From Rhizobiales bacterium PAR1 (GTDB lineage Bacteria; Pseudomonadota; Alphaproteobacteria; Rhizobiales; Beijerinckiaceae): DNA of 64,000 nucleotides. The notes beneath the pieces are model-generated. The model worked only from the letters and a program-made list of their open reading frames with translations, did not search any database and was not told the DNA's origin. Positions 22,317 to 32,075 of the stretch are shown here, piece after piece. Position 1 is the stretch's first letter. The number at the start of each line of letters is the position of its first letter. Position numbers and translations under genes: made by a program. Location of the stretch: assembly GCA_002256205.1 (NCBI GenBank), contig NKIW01000002.1, forward strand, positions 62,001 to 126,000, read 5' to 3'.

Positions 22317-23803
22317 GTCAGAGCCTCGATCGCCGCGCGGGCGACATCATGATCGGAGAAGGGATGCACTTCACTACCAATGATCTGGCCGGTTTCGTGA
22401 CCCTTGCCGGCGATCAGCAAGGCATCTCCCGGTTCGAGCCGCATCACTGCCTCGCGGATAGCCTCGGCACGATCGCCGATCTCGAAGGCATCGGGACAGC
22501 CCTCAAGCACCTCGGCGCGGATCAGCGCCGGATTTTCCGAGCGCGGATTGTCATCCGTCACCACGACAACATCCGCCTTTTGCGCCGCAATCCGCCCCAT
22601 GATCAGCCGCTTGCCAGGATCGCGATCCCCGCCGCAGCCGAACACGACATGAAGCTTGCCGGAGACGAACGGGCGCAAAGCCTCCAGCGCATAGGAGAGA
22701 GCCTCGGGCTTATGCGCGTAATCGACAAAAATCGGCGCACGGTTGAAGGCCCCGACGCGCTCGAGCCGCCCCGGCACGCCCTGCAATTGCCCAAGCGCCT
22801 TGGCGACATCCTCCGGCGTCTCGCCGAGCGCCAGCGCAAAGCCTGCCGCGACAAGCGCATTTTCGATCTGGAACGTGCCCATCAGCGGCACATGAACCGT
22901 GTATTCCTCTGCCTCGTAGCGGTAGGTGATCTCCTGCCCGAAGCCATGCGGGGTCACGTTCAGCAACGTGATATCCGCGCCGTTCCGCCCCACGGTCACG
23001 GCATGACGGCCGGCCATTTCCGCCGCGACCGCCGCTTCCGCCCCGCGCGCACCATCGAAATTGATGATCGCCGGCGCCTTGGGCGGCAAGAGCTTCTCGA
23101 AGAGCTTGAGCTTCGCCGCGAAATACTCCTCCACACTCGCGTGGTAATCGAGATGGTCGCGTCCGAGATTGGTGAACCCCGCCGCCGAGAGCTTCACGCC
23201 ATCGAGCCGCGCCTGATCGAGGCCGTGGCTCGAGGCTTCCATCGCCAGATGTGTGATCCCGTCCATGGAGAGCTGGTGCAAGGTCTTGTGCAGCGTGATC
23301 GGGTCGGGCGTTGTCAGCGCGCCGTAATCCGCGCCATCCGGTCCGATGAGCCCCAATGTGCCGAGTGATGCGGCGGGCCGTCCGCAGGCCGAAAAAATTT
23401 GCCGTGTGAATTCGGCGACGGAAGTTTTCCCCGCCGTGCCCGTCACCGCGACGATGCGTTCCGGCTGGCGCGGGTAGAAATAGGCCGCGGATTTCGAGAG
23501 CGCGAGGCGCATATCCGGCGTCTGGATGTAATGCACCATGCGATCAAGATCAGCGGGCCGTTCCGCCGCGCCGACGACCATGATCGCACCCGCCGCCACC
23601 GCTGCGGGAATGAATTGTGCACCATCGACCTTGGTGCCGGGCATCGCAAAGAACGCGTAACCCTCGTGAACCTTGCGATTATCGGCGGCAATGCCGGCCA
23701 GCGGCACCGAACCAAAATGCCCCGCCTTCAGCCCGAAAAGGGCCGCCAGACCGCCAATCGTCGGTCCATGCGCCGGAGGGGCGGGAGAATCGGACAAAAC
23801 CAT
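22313..23803 (-). CDS. murE: UDP-MurNAc-dipeptide--meso-DAP ligase
   Basis: This 496-residue Mur ligase has ATP loop TGTAGKTSVAEF at residues 121-132. The substrate-selecting motif DDNPRSENP near residue 410 indicates meso-diaminopimelate rather than L-lysine, as in Gram-negative peptidoglycan. SSHGLDQARLDG and HKPEALSYAL support the call. It starts about 180 bp downstream of ftsI, the longest gap inside this part of the cluster, which could hold an internal promoter. Confidence 0.96.
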   Translation of the reverse strand: MVLSDSPAPPAHGPTIGGLAALFGLKAGHFGSVPLAGIAADNRKVHEGYAFFAMPGTKVDGAQFIPAAVAAGAIMVVGAAERPADLDRMVHYIQTPDMRLALSKSAAYFYPRQPERIVAVTGTAGKTSVAEFTRQIFSACGRPAASLGTLGLIGPDGADYGALTTPDPITLHKTLHQLSMDGITHLAMEASSHGLDQARLDGVKLSAAGFTNLGRDHLDYHASVEEYFAAKLKLFEKLLPPKAPAIINFDGARGAEAAVAAEMAGRHAVTVGRNGADITLLNVTPHGFGQEITYRYEAEEYTVHVPLMGTFQIENALVAAGFALALGETPEDVAKALGQLQGVPGRLERVGAFNRAPIFVDYAHKPEALSYALEALRPFVSGKLHVVFGCGGDRDPGKRLIMGRIAAQKADVVVVTDDNPRSENPALIRAEVLEGCPDAFEIGDRAEAIREAVMRLEPGDALLIAGKGHETGQIIGSEVHPFSDHDVARAAIEALT

Positions 23804-23984
23804 ACAGCCTCAAACCCGGCGAAAACCGCCGTCCTTTCAATCAGATCGCCCCTTGCGACTCAAAAGCGCGCGACGACCCTTTTCCTTTTGCGGATGCGAT
23901 GACGGGGAAGCCGGGCCAAAACAAGGCACGACGCCATCTTTCGCATCGCTTATCGTCGAACAGTCATCCTATTGTCGGCAACCG

Positions 23985-25802
23985 TTATTGCCGGACGGGC
24001 ATGGCGCCACCCATGCGCGCCACGAGCGGGAACGGCTGACGCGGCAGATCAAAATTCGTTTCAAGGCCCAGCATCGGGCCGATGCGTTCGACAATCCGGC
24101 CCGTGGTCGGCGCGGCATTCCAGCCCGAGGTCGCATAGCCATGCGTCTCCGGCAGGCCCTTGGGCTCGTCGAGAATGGTCAGCAGAATGTAGCGCGGCTT
24201 GTCCGCCGGCATCACGGCCATGAAGGCATTGAACAGACGCGTCTTGGAATAACGCCCGCCGACGACCTTCTCCGAGGTGCCAGTCTTGCCGCCGAGATAA
24301 TAGCCCGGAATATCGGCCTTGGTCGCCGAACCCTTTTCCGCGTTGAGGCGCATGACATAGCGCATCATCTGGCTGGTATCGGATTTGATCACCTGCGTCG
24401 CGAGCTTGTTGGCATCCTCGCGCGAGCGCTTGAGATAGGTCGGCGGGATCATCTTGCCGCCATTCACCAGCGCCGCCGTCGCCACCGCCGCCTGAAGCGG
24501 CGCGACCGCGAGACCATGCCCAAACGCGATGGTCATGGTGTTGAGTTCACCCCATTTCGCCGGTTTGATCGGCTCGGAACTCTCCGGCAACTCGGTACGC
24601 ATCCGGTCGAGCTGCCCCATCTTCTTGAGGAACGCCTTGTGCCCCTCGACGCCGATTGCCAGCGCCATGCGCGCGGTGCCGATGTTGGAGGAATGGATGA
24701 AGATTTCCGGCACGGTCAGCACCCGGTTGGTGCCGTGAAAATCGTGGATCGCGAAGCGCCCGTAGCGCAAGGCGCCGCGCGTATCGAAGCTCGACCCCAG
24801 CTTCACCTTGCCCGAATCGAGCGCCATCGCGGTCGTCAGTGCCTTGAAGGTCGAGCCCATCTCATAGACGCCGACCTGAAGGCGGTTGATATTCTCGGGC
24901 TTGAGCGCATCGCCCGGATTGTTGGGGTCGTAATCCGGCAGACTGACATGGCTGATGATCTCGCCGGTTTCGACATCGAGCACCAGTGCCGCGCCGGCCA
25001 TCGCCTTGAATTTGGTCACGGCTGCCTGCAATTCCTCGCGCATCGCGTGGGTGACACGCACATCGAGCGCCAGTTCGAGCGGCTTCATGTCGGTATCGGT
25101 ACTGACCAGCCCCGCGCCCTTGAGATCGTTGAGCCCCTGACTGTCGATATACTTCTCGATCCCGGCGATACCGATATTGTCGATATTGGCAAAGCCGAGA
25201 ACATGCGCGCCCGAAGGCCCGTTCGGATAGATCCGCTTGTTTTCCGGCAGGAAGCCGACGCCCGGTATCCCGAGGCGATGCACCTCGACCTGCTGCTTCG
25301 GCGTCACCTCGCGCTTGATCCAGACAAAGCCGTTCTTCTTGCCGAGTTTGTCGCGGAGTTCGCGCCCGTCGAGTTCGGGGAAAACGGCGTTGATCAGTTC
25401 CGCCGCCTCGTCCTTGTCGATGACCTTGCGCGGATCGGCGAAGATAGAGACCGTCTTCACATCTGTCGCCATCATGATGCCGTTGCGGTCGACAATCGTC
25501 GGGCGCGCGCCGGAGATCGACTGTGTCGTCAGCCGACCGATGGTCGTCGGGTCATCCTGCCGGACATTGATCTGCACGAGTCGCCCGGCAAGCGTCGCGA
25601 ACATGCCGCCGAACACCAGCGCGACAAGTACGAGGCGCGCGTTGAGCTTCTCGGGCCGCACCATGAACATGGCGCGGATCATTCCCGGTCCCTTGCCCGG
25701 TGTCTTCTGGGCTTGCGGCATCGCATCCCCCGCATGGCGCGGCGCACACCGGAAAACGGCAGTGAGGTTCGGGATCGTGAAACGCGGAACTCGGATCATC
25801 AT
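23985..25802 (-). CDS. ftsI: Septal transpeptidase FtsI (PBP3)
   Basis: This 605-residue class B penicillin-binding protein cross-links septal peptidoglycan. One TM helix (LVLVALVFGGMFATLAG) lies near residues 56-72. A PBP dimerisation domain is followed by the transpeptidase domain with catalytic Ser317 in GSTFK, the SSN motif (FIHSSNIGTARM) and the KTGT box (GGKTGTSEK). A double ATG (25802/25799) follows a TGAGGGG site just 4 bp after the ftsL stop. Internal ATGs near residue 40 are less likely starts. Confidence 0.96.
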   Translation of the reverse strand: MMIRVPRFTIPNLTAVFRCAPRHAGDAMPQAQKTPGKGPGMIRAMFMVRPEKLNARLVLVALVFGGMFATLAGRLVQINVRQDDPTTIGRLTTQSISGARPTIVDRNGIMMATDVKTVSIFADPRKVIDKDEAAELINAVFPELDGRELRDKLGKKNGFVWIKREVTPKQQVEVHRLGIPGVGFLPENKRIYPNGPSGAHVLGFANIDNIGIAGIEKYIDSQGLNDLKGAGLVSTDTDMKPLELALDVRVTHAMREELQAAVTKFKAMAGAALVLDVETGEIISHVSLPDYDPNNPGDALKPENINRLQVGVYEMGSTFKALTTAMALDSGKVKLGSSFDTRGALRYGRFAIHDFHGTNRVLTVPEIFIHSSNIGTARMALAIGVEGHKAFLKKMGQLDRMRTELPESSEPIKPAKWGELNTMTIAFGHGLAVAPLQAAVATAALVNGGKMIPPTYLKRSREDANKLATQVIKSDTSQMMRYVMRLNAEKGSATKADIPGYYLGGKTGTSEKVVGGRYSKTRLFNAFMAVMPADKPRYILLTILDEPKGLPETHGYATSGWNAAPTTGRIVERIGPMLGLETNFDLPRQPFPLVARMGGAMPVRQ

Positions 25803-25806
25803 CCCC

Positions 25807-26490
25807 TCAGCGGATCAGTTTGTTCAGTAGCCCGGTAATCGGGTTGGTTGATTTCGGTTCGGCCGTCAGCGCTACCGGTGGGGCCGAAGCGGCCTGCGGC
25901 GCGCCAACCTTCGCGGGCGGTGACAGACGCATCGGCGTCGTGGCTTTCGCCGCCGTGCTCGCGACAGCCTTCGGTGCGCCGGTATTGGCTTTCGGCAATG
26001 TGAGTGCCGCCGTGGTTTTCGCCGGTTGTCCCGGCTTCGGCGCGGCTTTCACCGCCGCCGTTGTCGGTGAGGCCTGCGCCGGCTTGCCAGTCTGGCCCGA
26101 CCGTACCGGTGTCGCCGGGGTCGTGCCCGCTGTCTTGACCGGCGCCTTCTTGGCCGGGTCCGGAAGGGTCACCGAGCCTGTCAGCAACGAATCGATCTTG
26201 TCGGTCGAGACCGAAGACGCCATCGGAATATCGCCCGGCCGGATCACCTGCTTGGCGAGAAGCTGCTGCATCCCTGCCTCGGGTTTGGCGAGCGAGGCCA
26301 TCCGTTCCGGACGGTTGAGGAGGTTCCATTCGGCTTCGAGGATCGCGAGGGCATCGCGCTCGCGCGTCAGCTCCGCCTCGCGCTTCTTGAGCTTTTCCGC
26401 GACGAGAATTGTTTCGTATTTCACCGAATAGGCCCAGGTTGCGCTCGAAATTACCGCGATCAGCGCGAGCAGATTGAGAAAACGGATCAT
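25807..26490 (-). CDS. ftsL: Cell division protein FtsL
   Basis: This 227-residue bitopic protein has a TM helix at residues 5-21 ([18 protein letters not shown]). A coiled-coil segment (about 28-60, [17 protein letters not shown]) and [13 protein letters not shown] follow, typical of rhizobial FtsL. The C-terminal ~130 residues are Ala/Pro/Lys-rich and low complexity, longer than usual. It overlaps rsmH by 4 bp. Confidence 0.88.
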   Translation of the reverse strand: MIRFLNLLALIAVISSATWAYSVKYETILVAEKLKKREAELTRERDALAILEAEWNLLNRPERMASLAKPEAGMQQLLAKQVIRPGDIPMASSVSTDKIDSLLTGSVTLPDPAKKAPVKTAGTTPATPVRSGQTGKPAQASPTTAAVKAAPKPGQPAKTTAALTLPKANTGAPKAVASTAAKATTPMRLSPPAKVGAPQAASAPPVALTAEPKSTNPITGLLNKLIR

Positions 26491-27602
26491 CGGCGGCCCC
26501 TCCCCGTTTTCCCTTTGCCCGACGAAGGCTTGCCAGAAGAAGGCTTGCCCGACGAAGGCTTGCGGTAGCTCTGCGCCGGCAAGGCCGCGAGTGCGAACAC
26601 CGCCTCATCCGGCCCTTGCGGCGCGGCATCGGTGCGGATCGCGGCGCGCAGTTTCGCCGAGCGCGAACGCGGATTGGCCGAAAGCTCAGCCTCGCCCGCC
26701 GTCTGAGGCCATTTGCCCTCGACCTTGAAGGTCGCAACCTGATGCGCCTGCATCGGCGCATAGCGCGAGCCGCCAACCCGGCCCGAGCGCGACGCGAAGA
26801 ACACCTTGACGATCCGGTCTTCGAGACTGTGGAAGCTCACCACCGCGAGCCGCCCGCCGGGCTTGAGCAGCCGCTCGGCAGCGTGCAGCGCCCGCGCCAG
26901 CTCGCCCAACTCGTCGTTCACCGCGATCCTGAGCGCTTGAAAGCTCCGCGTTGCCGGATGAATGTCGCCCGGCTTGGTACGGATGATCCGTCCGATCATC
27001 TCGGAAAGCTGCCGTGTCGTCGTGAACGGCGTCTCCGTGCGATCCGCGACAATGGCGCGCGCAATCACGCGGGAAAGCCGCTCTTCGCCGTAGTGATAGA
27101 GAATATCGGCGATCCGCGCTTCGCTCTCGGAATTGACGATATCCGCCGCGCTCTCGCCCTCACCCGCCATGCGCATGTCGAGCGGACCGTCGTTTCGGAA
27201 CGAAAAGCCACGAATAGCCTGATCGAGCTGCATCGACGAGACGCCGATATCGAGCACGATGCCGTCGAAGCCGGCAAAACCAGCCTCTTCCGCCGCCGCT
27301 TCCATGTTGGAAAATTCGGTCTCAACAAGCGTGAGCCGCCCGCCATAGGCCGCGACAACCGCCTGCCCTGCCGCAATCGCGGTCGGGTCGCGGTCGAGTG
27401 CGAGCACACGGGTTGTCGGATTGGCATTAAGGATCGCGCGGGTGTAACCGCCCGCGCCGAACGTCCCGTCAAGGAAATCGCCGCCGCTGGAAAGTTCCAG
27501 CGCCGCCAGAACCTCATTCAGCAGAACGGGAATATGGGGTGCGGAGACATGACGGGCCGGTCCGCCATCGGCCCCTCCGTCGGAAGCGCCAAGGCCCGTC
27601 AT
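26487..27602 (-). CDS. rsmH: 16S rRNA m4C1402 methyltransferase RsmH (MraW)
   Basis: This 371-residue SAM enzyme N4-methylates C1402 of 16S rRNA. After a Gly-rich lead, the conserved [13 protein letters not shown] occurs near residue 24. [37 protein letters not shown] and the C-terminal [21 protein letters not shown] follow. The tail has three tandem KPSSG units and a basic end. ATG 27602 overlaps the mraZ stop (ATGA). The ORF extension to 28262 is mraZ in another frame. Confidence 0.95.
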   Translation of the reverse strand: MTGLGASDGGADGGPARHVSAPHIPVLLNEVLAALELSSGGDFLDGTFGAGGYTRAILNANPTTRVLALDRDPTAIAAGQAVVAAYGGRLTLVETEFSNMEAAAEEAGFAGFDGIVLDIGVSSMQLDQAIRGFSFRNDGPLDMRMAGEGESAADIVNSESEARIADILYHYGEERLSRVIARAIVADRTETPFTTTRQLSEMIGRIIRTKPGDIHPATRSFQALRIAVNDELGELARALHAAERLLKPGGRLAVVSFHSLEDRIVKVFFASRSGRVGGSRYAPMQAHQVATFKVEGKWPQTAGEAELSANPRSRSAKLRAAIRTDAAPQGPDEAVFALAALPAQSYRKPSSGKPSSGKPSSGKGKTGRGRR

Positions 27603-28090
27603 GTCTCCGGTCTCCCTGTTGCCGGTTTTGCCGAACCCGAACCCCCGGTTGCCCCCGAAAGCTCGGCCCTCAGCGCGCTCAAACTCGCCCTTGCCTCGGC
27701 GAGATGAGCCGAAAACCGGTTTGGCTCCCAAATCCGGAACTTGTCCCCCAGCCCGACGAAAACCACCTCCGAGGTGATCCCCGCATGCGCCCGGAACCGT
27801 TCTGGCAGCATCACCCGCCCCTCGGGATCTGTCCTGAGCGTTTCCGCTCCCCCGAGAAGCGCGGTGGCGATCAGGTCGCGCTCCGCCGAATAGGGGGAGA
27901 ACCGCCCGATCAGCTGATCGATCTCCTGAAGGAGCCGATTGCCGCCCGCTTCGAGCGCCGGAAAATCCAGCGCCTGATGCACAAATAAACCCGGATACTG
28001 GTCGGCCTCCAGCACGGCACGGAACGGCGCCGGGATGGATACCCGGCCCTTGCCGTCGAGACGGCTGGATATGGTCGACAAAAAACGCAT
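27599..28090 (-). CDS. mraZ: Transcriptional regulator MraZ
   Basis: The protein has about 163 residues with two AbrB-like SpoVT units marked by DGKGRVSIP (residues 13-21) and DPEGRVMLP (near 91-99). MraZ is a DNA-binding repressor of its own dcw operon in E. coli. ATG 28090 gives the family N-terminus ([11 protein letters not shown]); a GTG one codon upstream is an alternative. A 54-codon in-frame extension to 28252 is rejected because it is unlike the family and runs into the TGGG repeats. Confidence 0.92.
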   Translation of the reverse strand: MRFLSTISSRLDGKGRVSIPAPFRAVLEADQYPGLFVHQALDFPALEAGGNRLLQEIDQLIGRFSPYSAERDLIATALLGGAETLRTDPEGRVMLPERFRAHAGITSEVVFVGLGDKFRIWEPNRFSAHLAEARASLSALRAELSGATGGSGSAKPATGRPET

Positions 28091-28409
28091 CACGCCACGC
28101 CACCCGAAAGCGCGCTCCGGCGCGAGGAACCTCGCCTTGCCGAAGAAAACGCGCAAAAGCCCGGAAGTTCGCGGCCGCGCACCATGCGACGCTCTGGGCA
28201 TCCAGGGGCGGAATCGCTCCCGTCCCGTCGCCAACAATTCTTGGGCAAACATGGGCTAACATGGGACAACTTGGGCGTCAACGCAAAACGGCGCGCTCGT
28301 CCACGCCTGAGACGACCGCCAAGGTCATCTCACCATCAAGGCGTTAAGGAAGGGTTTTGGTAAGCTTAAGAAGAAGTGGAGAAAGCGCCGCCCATTGCGC
28401 GGTTTTCCC
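28091..28409. other. mraZ upstream region (dcw promoter region)
   Basis: The 319-bp gap between the metal exporter and mraZ, both on the minus strand, holds the four-unit TGGG array. Just upstream of the array is a minus-strand TTGACG (28276-28281) that could be a -35 element, with TTAGCC about 16 bp later as a poor -10. The 150 bp between the array and the mraZ ATG would be a leader; its coding-like frame is not conserved with MraZ. Confidence 0.5.
28241..28280 (+). promoter_or_regulatory. Putative MraZ operator: four direct TGGG repeats at 10-bp spacing
   Basis: Four consecutive decamers, TTGGGCAAAC, ATGGGCTAAC, ATGGGACAAC and TTGGGCGTCA, put TGGG at exactly one helical turn each. In E. 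coli MraZ binds three TGGGN repeats separated by 5 nt (10-bp period) at its own promoter, so the period matches. The array begins 151 bp upstream of the chosen mraZ start. The match to the MraZ site is seen; binding is inferred. Confidence 0.8.
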
Positions 28410-29165
28410 CTAGATCGCCCGCAGCAGGGTGACCGCGTGCCAAATGACGCCGCAGCCCATCAGGAACACCAGGCAGGCCGAAATCAGCGGCAAACGACGG
28501 CTCGCACCGTCGAACCACCCGGCACCGGCGAGCTTGCGACTGCCCCAGACCGCGACCATCCCGACGGCAACAAGCGTCATCGCGAGGCCGACACTGAAAG
28601 CCGCAACCATGGCGACGCCGAGCGCATAGGCCTTCATCTGCAAGGCCACCAGCAGAACCGCGATGGCGGAGGGACACGGCAACAGCCCACCGGTGAACCC
28701 GAACCAGATCACCTCACCCGTGCCGACCTGCCGCCCGCCGAAGCGCGCTGCAATCTCTTCCGGGCTCATGTGATGATGGCCATGGTCATGTTGGTGATGA
28801 TCGTGGTCGTGATGATGATGCCCGCGCGGGCGCATGATCCATGCGAGCCGCAGCGCAATCGCCACGATCATCAGGCCGGAAAGCAGCACCAGCCACGGGT
28901 AGGCCTGCTTCTCGATCATTTCCGAGCCGAGCCAAAGCCCCACGATCACCAGCAGCCAGACGACCAGTGTATGCCCGATGGCAGCGGAAACGCCGAGCAG
29001 AACCGCCTGCGCGGGCGTGCCGCGCACCGCGACCAGAAACGCTGCCATGATGGATTTCGAATGCCCCGGCTCCAACGCATGGAGCGCCCCGAGCAGCACC
29101 GCCAGCGGCAGATAAACCCACGGATTGCTGGCGCCGGAGACGATGAGTTGAGCGATATCGGGCAC
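28410..29165 (-). CDS. Nickel/cobalt exporter, NicO/RcnA family
   Basis: From GTG 29165, behind a TAAGGA site, the protein has about 251 residues and six predicted TM helices. Diagnostic features are HALEPGHSKSIMAAF near the N-terminus and a His/Asp-rich cytoplasmic loop (HHHHDHDHHQHDHGHHH) after TM3. GGLLPCPSAIAVLL comes later, all as in RcnA/NicO metal efflux proteins. It probably exports Ni(II)/Co(II). The ORF extends upstream to 29273. A CRP/FNR-like inverted repeat lies about 90 bp upstream. Confidence 0.87.
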   Translation of the reverse strand: MPDIAQLIVSGASNPWVYLPLAVLLGALHALEPGHSKSIMAAFLVAVRGTPAQAVLLGVSAAIGHTLVVWLLVIVGLWLGSEMIEKQAYPWLVLLSGLMIVAIALRLAWIMRPRGHHHHDHDHHQHDHGHHHMSPEEIAARFGGRQVGTGEVIWFGFTGGLLPCPSAIAVLLVALQMKAYALGVAMVAAFSVGLAMTLVAVGMVAVWGSRKLAGAGWFDGASRRLPLISACLVFLMGCGVIWHAVTLLRAI

Positions 29166-29256
29166 GGGCGTCCTTACAGGGGCATCAGAAAGAACCCGCC
29201 CTCGCGATAAAGACGCGAGAGAGAGCCGTCTTTCATGTCCAGATAGCGCGCAATAT

Positions 29257-29276
29257 ACCGTGAGCGAGATCACGGT
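29257..29276. promoter_or_regulatory. Inverted repeat upstream of the NicO exporter gene
   Basis: ACCGTGA (29257-29263), a 6-bp spacer GCGAGA, then TCACGGT (29270-29276) form a perfect 7-bp dyad about 92 bp upstream of the GTG start. The GTGA-N6-TCAC core has the geometry of a CRP/FNR-family site. It could equally be bound by a metal sensor. Function is inferred from position only. Confidence 0.5.
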
Positions 29277-29340
29277 CCACGCGACCGATCTTCCCGTAAG
29301 GTCTCTCGCTCAGGGCGAGAGGAGAATCAAGCACCCTGAA

Positions 29341-30498
29341 TCAGGCGGCGCAGGTCGCACCCGGAAGGGATGCTCGCACCGCAGCCAGCTCGGCACCCCC
29401 GGTCACCAATGGCAGGCGCCGCGCGACCTGACCAGCCGGCGCATCCCCATAAAGCTCGGCATATTCCGCCGCATTGGCGAACATGTTGCGGTTGCTGGTT
29501 TCCACGTAGCTTTCGGTCGGCAATCCCTCGGTCAGGATGACCTCGCCCGTCTCGAATTCAAGGTGGAAATACTCCACAAGATCAAGATCATTGCGCTGGC
29601 GAATGGTGGAGCCATTGACCAGAAGCTTCGCCGGCACCAGCACGTTACCAACCTGAACAGCGTGGTCCGGCGAGACCAGGAGTTCACGCGTCGGCGCCTT
29701 GCCAAAGGCACCTGCGGCGATGGAAACCGGCATCGCCTTCTCGTTGCCCTGCAGGAACGCCCCTGCGAAAGCCCGGCGCCCGATCCAGCGGATCGGCTTG
29801 GCGACACCATCAATCGTCTCGACAAAATCGCCAATCGCGAGCGTTTCGACAGGCTGTGAGCCCGACGGCGTCGCCACCCGCGTGCCGCGCGCGAGGCAGG
29901 CGACATCGATCGCCGCTTTCACTTCCGCGACGGTCGCGCCATAGACGGTGATCGTACCGCCCGCGCCTGCCCCGCTTCCCGGCACAGTAATCAGAACGTT
30001 GGCACCGCTCTTGGTGATCGTGAGGCTGCTGACGGCGGTAACATTCGTGAAGTTCTTCAGGTCGATCCGGTCTACGCCGGCATTGAAGTCCATGATCTCG
30101 TCGCTACCGAACCCGCCAGAGGCTGGGGTGAACTGAAAAACATCCGCCCCGTTCCCGCCCGTCAGACTATCATCGCCAGTGCCACCATTCAGCTTGTCGG
30201 CACCCGTCCCGCCATGAAGCGTATCGTTACCCGCGCCACCATTCAGCGTATCGGCACCTGCATCGCCATTGAGCGTGTCGGCACCCCCATCGCCGTTGAG
30301 GGTATCATTATCGCCCCCGCCATTCAGCGTATCGCCGCCGGCACCGCCATTGAGTGTATCATCACCTACACCGCCATCGAGCGTATCGACACCATCATTG
30401 CCGTTGAGCGTGTCGTTGCCACCCTTGCCATTGAGCGTATCGTCATTGCCAGTGCCGTTGAGGATATTGTCGTTATTGTCGCCGGTCTGAATCGCCAT
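29341..30498 (-). CDS. RTX calcium-binding protein with Hint domain
   Basis: This 385-residue protein starts MAIQTGDN, preceded by GGAGCG (the upstream ATG at 30516 has poor spacing). Residues 6-122 are 13 tandem RTX nonapeptides of the GGxGxDTLN type, which bind Ca2+ in a parallel beta-roll. A short linker leads to a Hint_2-type domain starting at Cys in [14 protein letters not shown], with SPDHAV later, and running to about residue 340. No Sec signal is present, as expected for type I secretion. No secretion genes are adjacent. The Hint domain probably self-cleaves or modifies the RTX part. The target is unknown. Confidence 0.85.
   Translation of the reverse strand: MAIQTGDNNDNILNGTGNDDTLNGKGGNDTLNGNDGVDTLDGGVGDDTLNGGAGGDTLNGGGDNDTLNGDGGADTLNGDAGADTLNGGAGNDTLHGGTGADKLNGGTGDDSLTGGNGADVFQFTPASGGFGSDEIMDFNAGVDRIDLKNFTNVTAVSSLTITKSGANVLITVPGSGAGAGGTITVYGATVAEVKAAIDVACLARGTRVATPSGSQPVETLAIGDFVETIDGVAKPIRWIGRRAFAGAFLQGNEKAMPVSIAAGAFGKAPTRELLVSPDHAVQVGNVLVPAKLLVNGSTIRQRNDLDLVEYFHLEFETGEVILTEGLPTESYVETSNRNMFANAAEYAELYGDAPAGQVARRLPLVTGGAELAAVRASLPGATCAA
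30133..30483 (-). repeat. 27-bp tandem repeat encoding RTX nonapeptides
   Basis: Thirteen 27-bp units encode the nonapeptides of the RTX-Hint gene. They are similar but not identical at the DNA level (for example ATTCAGCGTATC, ATTGAGCGTGTC on the plus strand). This is coding repetition, not a CRISPR. Confidence 0.9.
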
Positions 30499-30541
30499 TC
30501 GAGGTCGCTCCAACATCCTCAGTCAACGTCTTAATGCATTC

Positions 30542-30570
30542 TTAAAAGAGCAATTTTTACGCTCTGTCAA
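30542..30570 (-). promoter_or_regulatory. Candidate promoter of the RTX-Hint gene
   Basis: On the minus strand TTGACA (30565-30570) is separated by exactly 17 bp from TTTTAA (30542-30547), 44 bp before the ATG. The spacer contains an AGAGC/GCTCT dyad around A-rich sequence that might be an operator. The -35 is a perfect sigma70 match; the -10 is moderate. Confidence 0.6.
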
Positions 30571-31176
30571 TCGGTTACGTCCGGTGGCGCTTCCTCATCT
30601 TTGTGCGTTGTGCAGGAAAAGTTAGCACCCCGGCAGCATCCGGGCCGGAGGGGGAGGCAAGCCTGCCGAGGTTCGTGTCGGCAAGCAAATGGCACGGAAA
30701 GCATCGGCAAAGAAACGCAGCTTTATCCCCGCCTGCTGGACTTGCCCCATAGTGCCCCTGCCCCGCCCGCATCGGGAGCCTGCTTTTCGCGAAGGCGGGT
30801 CGCCGCGGCGGGGTGCGGGGCCATCTTGATGGCTCGCGCGGCGGCGATCCGCAATGTCGGCAGGAGGGAGACCCTCCCACCGGCAACGCCAGCGGATGCC
30901 AGGCGGGCTCAGAAGCGCCGCCGCGCTGAAAAACCCGCGCGTGAGGTGGTCCGACCGGAGAGTGTCGGGCATCCGGCTCTCTTTATGCGCTATCTGCCGG
31001 ACAGGCGCCGGCGGACCGCCTCGCGTCCCCCTTCAACCGCCGGGTCTTGACCCGCGCGGCGTCAAAACGCGTGGATATTCCCGACAAAGAAAGCCGGGTG
31101 CCGATCCTGCCATAGCCCGAACGGGCGCCCGAGCTTATGCGAGGAAATCCCGCGAAGCGGCGGAAAAAAATAGAAT
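30571..31176. other. Gene-free GC-rich region between the RTX gene and rnpB
   Basis: About 600 bp with no ORF of natural composition; all frames give Arg/Pro/Ser-rich nonsense. It contains several short palindromes, such as a CCGGGTC-tt-GACCCG-type hairpin near 31043-31058 and CCCGAACGGG near 31116. No tRNA, SRP RNA, tmRNA or cobalamin riboswitch signature was recognised in it. It may hold the downstream end of the rnpB transcript or an unrecognised RNA. Confidence 0.4.
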
Positions 31177-31557
<381 letters not shown>

Positions 31558-31564
31558 AGCGCCA

Positions 31565-31592
31565 CTTATGGCCGAAGGCATGGCCTGGTCAA
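31565..31592 (-). promoter_or_regulatory. Candidate rnpB promoter
   Basis: On the minus strand TTGACC (31587-31592) and CATAAG (31565-31570) are separated by 16 bp and end about 8 bp before the expected RNase P RNA 5' end, the right position for -35/-10 elements. Confidence 0.65.
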
Positions 31593-31745
31593 CTCACCGA
31601 TGCGGTCAACTCCAATCGAATCCGGCGTGTTTCATTGATGAGTCACAAAGCAGGTATTCACGCTGTGCGATAACGTACTTGAGCAAAGGGGCCCGGCGCG
31701 CGTAGACTGCCGCCGCACGTCCATTTGAATTTCAGGGAGAGCAAC

Positions 31746-32036
31746 ATGCGTAAGATGTTTTCAGTGGCCGCTATTGCGGCAGTCGCCATGTCCCTCGCCG
31801 CCTGCACGGCGCGTGAAGAACGTGCCGCGAGCGGCGCGGCAGTTGGCGCGATTGCCGGCGGCCTGATCGGCGCGGCGGTGACCGGTCGTGCGGGCGGCGC
31901 GCTGGCGGGTGCCGCGATCGGCGGTGCTGGCGGTGCGATCGTGGCCGACGCCACCCGCCCGCAGCGCGAATGCGTCCGCGTGCGCTACGATGCCTATGGC
32001 AACGCCTATTGCACACGCTACCGCCGCGTCTACTAA
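31746..32036 (+). CDS. Small glycine-zipper lipoprotein
   Basis: This 96-residue protein has a lipoprotein signal peptide ending in the lipobox LAAC (Cys near residue 20). A glycine-zipper segment rich in GxxxG (AVGAIAGGLIGAAVTG ... GGALAGAAIGGAGGAIV) follows, with a Tyr/Arg-rich tail (CVRVRYDAYGNAYCTRYRRVY). Such proteins are outer-membrane-associated and often described as 17-kDa-antigen or YMGG-like. ATG 31746 has an AGGGAG site 7 bp upstream. Precise function is unknown. Confidence 0.8.
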   Translation: MRKMFSVAAIAAVAMSLAACTAREERAASGAAVGAIAGGLIGAAVTGRAGGALAGAAIGGAGGAIVADATRPQRECVRVRYDAYGNAYCTRYRRVY

Positions 32037-32075
32037 GCCGTTCAACGGCTTGAAGTTGAACACGGTTTGAATTTG

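Noticed and set aside
27603-28262. N-terminal extensions of rsmH (to 28262) and mraZ (to 28252)
   Set aside because: The extra residues do not resemble either family and the rsmH extension is mraZ read in another frame. Internal ATGs match family N-termini.
30133-30483. Regular ~27-bp repeats that could suggest a CRISPR or satellite
   Set aside because: The units are in frame, vary in sequence, have no spacers and encode RTX nonapeptides.
30601-31050. 149-codon plus-strand frame and overlapping minus-strand frames between the RTX gene and rnpB
   Set aside because: Composition is Arg/Pro/Ala-rich with no domain and no ribosome-binding context. Treated as noncoding.
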